From contig NZ_JACHLZ010000001.1 of the NCBI RefSeq assembly GCF_014204755.1, positions 2,604,001 through 2,668,000 of the forward strand: DNA of 64,000 nucleotides, given 5' to 3'. Both the position numbers and the translations under genes were made by a program. Positions 61,891 to 64,000 of this stretch are shown one piece after another; the stretch's first letter is position 1; the number at the start of each line of letters is the position of its first letter. The DNA is from Brachybacterium aquaticum (GTDB lineage Bacteria; Actinomycetota; Actinomycetes; Actinomycetales; Dermabacteraceae). The notes under the pieces are model-generated. The model was not told the origin of the DNA, searched no databases, and was given only the letters and a program-made list of their open reading frames with translations.

Positions 61891-63027
61891 TCAGCTCAGC
61901 TCGGGCCGGGTCACCACGAGCCCCCGCCCACGGATCTCGCGGTCGTTCAACATCCGGTACGCCTGCCCGATCTCGTCGAAGGCGAAGCGGTGGGTGATGA
62001 GCGTGCCCAGGTCGATCCTGCCCTCCTCGGCCAGGCGGATCACCTCGGGCATGGTGGTGGACGCACGAGCGCCGAAGGTTCCGAGGATGCGCAGCTTGCG
62101 GCGCACCACCTTGGCGATGTCCACGTCGAGGGTCTGGCCGGCCGGGGCGATGCCGGCGAGGACGGCGCGGCCGCCGTCGTCCAGCAGATCGACGGCCTGC
62201 TGGACGGTCCGCACGGACCCGAGGGCCTCGAAGGCGACGTCGACGCCGTGACCGACGAGGCGCCGGACCTCGTCGGCCGGATCGACGCTGAGCGAGTTGA
62301 TGCTGTCGGTCGCGCCGAGCTCGCGCGCGAGCTCGAGCTTCGCGTCGTCGATGTCCACGGCGATGACCCGCTCGGCGCCCGCGGCGCGGGCGAGGTGGAT
62401 GATGCTCAGCCCGATGCCGCCGGTGGCGACCACGGCGACGCTCTCGCCGGGCCTCACGTCTGCGACGGTGCGCACGGCGCCGTGGGCGGTGAACAGCGAG
62501 CAGCCGAGAATCGCGGCCTCGTGCAGGGGCACGCCGTCCGGCAGCGGGAACACGGCGCGAGCGGGGACGACGCAGGTGCGGGCGTGGCCACCCATGGAGT
62601 ACATGGCGATGTCCTCGCCACCGCGGGTGTATCGCGTGGTGCCGTCGTGGAGGTGGCCGGCGAGCCGGTTCTGCTGGAAGAAGGTCTCGCAGAGGTCCTC
62701 GAGGCCCTTCTCACAGTGGCGGCATGTGCCGCACGGCATGATGAAGCTGCAGGCCACACGGTCACCCGGGCTGACGTGGGTGACCCCGTCCCCCACGGCC
62801 GCGAGGATTCCGGAGACCTCGTGACCGAGCACGGCGGGCGTCGGGAAGGCGACCTCGTCCTTGATGACGTGGAGGTCGGTGTGGCAGACCCCGCAGGCGG
62901 CGACGTCGACCAGCACCTCCCCGGGCTTCGGGGCGGCGACGTCGATATGGTCGGCGCGGAGGCGGTCGAGGCCCGGCGTGTCCTCGGCGCCGGCGGCGTC
63001 CAGGACGAAGGCGGGGACGTTCTGCAG
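61891..63027 (-). CDS. Zinc-dependent alcohol dehydrogenase (MDR family)
   Basis: About 378 aa. Catalytic zinc ligands are in 'ACGVCHTDLHV' and 'VLGHEVSG'; the structural zinc cluster is 'CGTCRHCEKGLEDLC'. The NAD-binding loop is 'VVATGGIGLSIIHLARAAGA', followed by 'VIAVDID' (Asp favours NAD). The family needs about 37 residues before the internal GTG at 62916, and these are present ('NVPAFVLDAAGAEDTPGL'). That stretch has no ATG, GTG or TTG; the best start is the CTG at 63027, with GAGCGAGGA upstream. Its substrate is unknown; it may oxidise polyols or reduce aldehydes made from sugar use. Confidence 0.8.
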   Translation of the reverse strand: MQNVPAFVLDAAGAEDTPGLDRLRADHIDVAAPKPGEVLVDVAACGVCHTDLHVIKDEVAFPTPAVLGHEVSGILAAVGDGVTHVSPGDRVACSFIMPCGTCRHCEKGLEDLCETFFQQNRLAGHLHDGTTRYTRGGEDIAMYSMGGHARTCVVPARAVFPLPDGVPLHEAAILGCSLFTAHGAVRTVADVRPGESVAVVATGGIGLSIIHLARAAGAERVIAVDIDDAKLELARELGATDSINSLSVDPADEVRRLVGHGVDVAFEALGSVRTVQQAVDLLDDGGRAVLAGIAPAGQTLDVDIAKVVRRKLRILGTFGARASTTMPEVIRLAEEGRIDLGTLITHRFAFDEIGQAYRMLNDREIRGRGLVVTRPELS

Positions 63028-63097
63028 GGTATTGGGGTCCTCGCTCTCTCTGCTCGGCGGTGAGCGGTCAGGGTCGGGGAAGGAGGGGCGGAGGCGG

Positions 63098-63418
63098 TCA
63101 GCCCATGTTCTGGAGGCCGCCGCGCTGGGAGAGCTTCTCGCGGAGGTTCTCGAGGGTGCGGCCGAGGCCTGCGGGGGTCTCCTCCTCCGCGGGCAGCTCG
63201 ACGTAGTTCACGATCGAGCGCATGGTGGCGACGTCGATGCTGGGGGTGCCGGCGGCGAGCAGGATGCCGATCCGCTGGCCGACGAGCTGCTCGAGGTGGT
63301 CGGCCGCGTCCGCTCCGCGTTGCTCGCGCACGGCGTCGAGCCGCTCGCGCAGCTGGCGAGCGGCGATCTCGGAGACGGCGACGGGCTCGGGATGGCCGGC
63401 GACGGTGATCTGTTCCAA
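63098..63418 (-). CDS. Hypothetical protein (106 aa)
   Basis: Soluble protein with likely start TTG at 63418 ('LEQITVAGHPEPVAVSEIA'), since further upstream the frame becomes Pro/Arg-rich non-coding-like sequence. It is mostly helical: 'RQLRERLDAVREQRGADAAD' and 'RTLENLREKLSQRGG'. I do not recognise the family. It lies between a sugar kinase and the alcohol dehydrogenase on the same strand, so the three may form an operon. Confidence 0.5.
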   Translation of the reverse strand: MEQITVAGHPEPVAVSEIAARQLRERLDAVREQRGADAADHLEQLVGQRIGILLAAGTPSIDVATMRSIVNYVELPAEEETPAGLGRTLENLREKLSQRGGLQNMG

Positions 63419-63536
63419 CGGTGGTCCTGACGGTCGAGGAGCCTCGCGCGGCGACTGTGGGCGCGAGGTCGCCGGCCTGCAGTGGCCGACAGTTGCAGGG
63501 TAGCCGGGGTTGCTGGGGCGCGGTGGGTGGGTCCGG

Positions 63537-64000
63537 TCAGTGCGCGATATCCATCCCATGACAGTTATCTACTGTCATGGCCCGGATATCCCTCTTCCGC
63601 GCACGGCCCACCCCCGCACCCCCACCTCCCCGATCCACCCCCGCGGCCCCACCCCGGGACACCCTCACCGCCGCGACCTCCGCCCCCACGCGGATCCGCT
63701 CCTCGATCCCCGCACCCTCGGCGAGCGCGTGCGCATACGCGCCGTGGAACACGTCCCCCGCGGCGAGCGTGTCCACCGCCTCGACCTGCACGGCCGGCAC
63801 CTCGCCGCTCCGCTCCCCCGCCCACCAGCGCACGGGATCGGCGCCGGCGGTCACGACCACCACCTCCGCGCCGCGGCGTCGCAGTTCCGCGGCGGTCTCC
63901 TCGGAGGTCTCCGCGCCGGGCGTGCGGTAGTCGGCGGAGGCGACCACGTCGCTCACGCCGCCCACCAGGTCCTCCATCACGGGCTTCCAGCGTCCCGCAT
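63537..64000 (-). CDS. PfkB-family sugar kinase, C-terminal part (truncated by the window edge)
   Basis: The frame enters from beyond 64000. It shows 'GAEVVVVTAGADPVRWW' and the PfkB signature 2 'VEAVDTLAAGDVFHGAYAHA', whose Asp in 'AAGD' is the catalytic base (the family more often has GAGD). The C terminus becomes Gly/Arg-rich ('AAGVDRGGGGAGVGRARK') and reads through a hairpin into 'NCHGMDIAH'. This suggests the original end was altered by a frameshift. It would phosphorylate fructose or a related sugar imported by the locus. Confidence 0.75.
   Translation of the reverse strand, partial: AGRWKPVMEDLVGGVSDVVASADYRTPGAETSEETAAELRRRGAEVVVVTAGADPVRWWAGERSGEVPAVQVEAVDTLAAGDVFHGAYAHALAEGAGIEERIRVGAEVAAVRVSRGGAAGVDRGGGGAGVGRARKRDIRAMTVDNCHGMDIAH
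63546..63590. repeat. 45-bp two-step inverted repeat at the kinase 3' end
   Basis: Inner arms CATGACAG (63557-63564) and CTGTCATG (63572-63579) are perfect around TTATCTA. Outer arms GATATCC (63546-63552) and GGATATC (63584-63590) are also perfect. The stretch is AT-richer than its surroundings and lies within the last codons of the kinase frame, so it may be an operator, a terminator or a mobile-element footprint. Confidence 0.65.

Overview
This is about 64 kb of high-GC DNA (roughly 70% by eye) with actinobacterial gene style: GTG starts, Tat signals, Lsr2-like and TauE/CstR-type families. A Micrococcales member, perhaps Brachybacterium or a relative, fits best, but no rRNA or other taxonomic marker is present, so the genus is a guess. 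No tRNA, rRNA or CRISPR array was seen.

Layout. (1) 1-2660: a peptide-type ABC substrate-binding lipoprotein gene split by an IS110-family element that has a candidate bridge-RNA end region. (2) 2971-10446: an SF1B (UPF1-like) helicase and, divergently, a large fusion of DEDDh exonuclease, Lsr2-like segment, PIF1-like helicase and BRCT domain, followed by a small conserved protein. (3) 10351-16220: CPBP protease, NAD(P)-binding protein, a frameshifted MFS transporter, cupin, an internally deleted aldo/keto reductase, a zinc-ribbon protein and a decayed SDR. (4) 16320-19996: a sulfide/persulfide (cst-like) locus of CstR-type repressor, TauE permease, persulfide dioxygenase-rhodanese fusion, rhodanese-DUF2892 and a small Cys-rich protein, with two pairs of near-perfect operators. 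(5) 20354-24270: a VOC protein, gene fragments, and an IS1634-family element broken by a nested IS256-family element.

(6) 24425-47322 is a defence island and the most interesting part. A compact minus-strand operon encodes, in transcription order, a SNF2/DrmD-like helicase, a 1650-aa Eco57I/PglX-type adenine methyltransferase, a 2195-aa DEAD helicase with DUF1998 and a C-terminal nuclease-like domain (DruE-like), a UvrD-type helicase with an N-terminal ParE/RelE-like domain, and a lower-GC two-TM protein of unknown function. Junctions are 4-bp overlaps or short gaps. The set mixes hallmarks of DISARM and Druantia and lacks DrmA/DrmB/DrmC, PglZ and BrxC. Divergently, four plus-strand genes encode an HNH endonuclease, a DUF6308 protein, a GIY-YIG nuclease and a DUF262/HNH (GmrSD-like) protein, followed by a remnant of Wadjet jetD.

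(7) 48082-64000 is a fructan locus: LacI regulator, monosaccharide-type ABC importer, secreted levanase-like GH32 with a nested insert module, a decayed permease, a frameshifted LacI gene, a divergent GH32 lipoprotein, a GH68 levansucrase, a zinc alcohol dehydrogenase and the start of a PfkB sugar kinase. It appears able to make polyfructan, cut it outside the cell and import the sugars.
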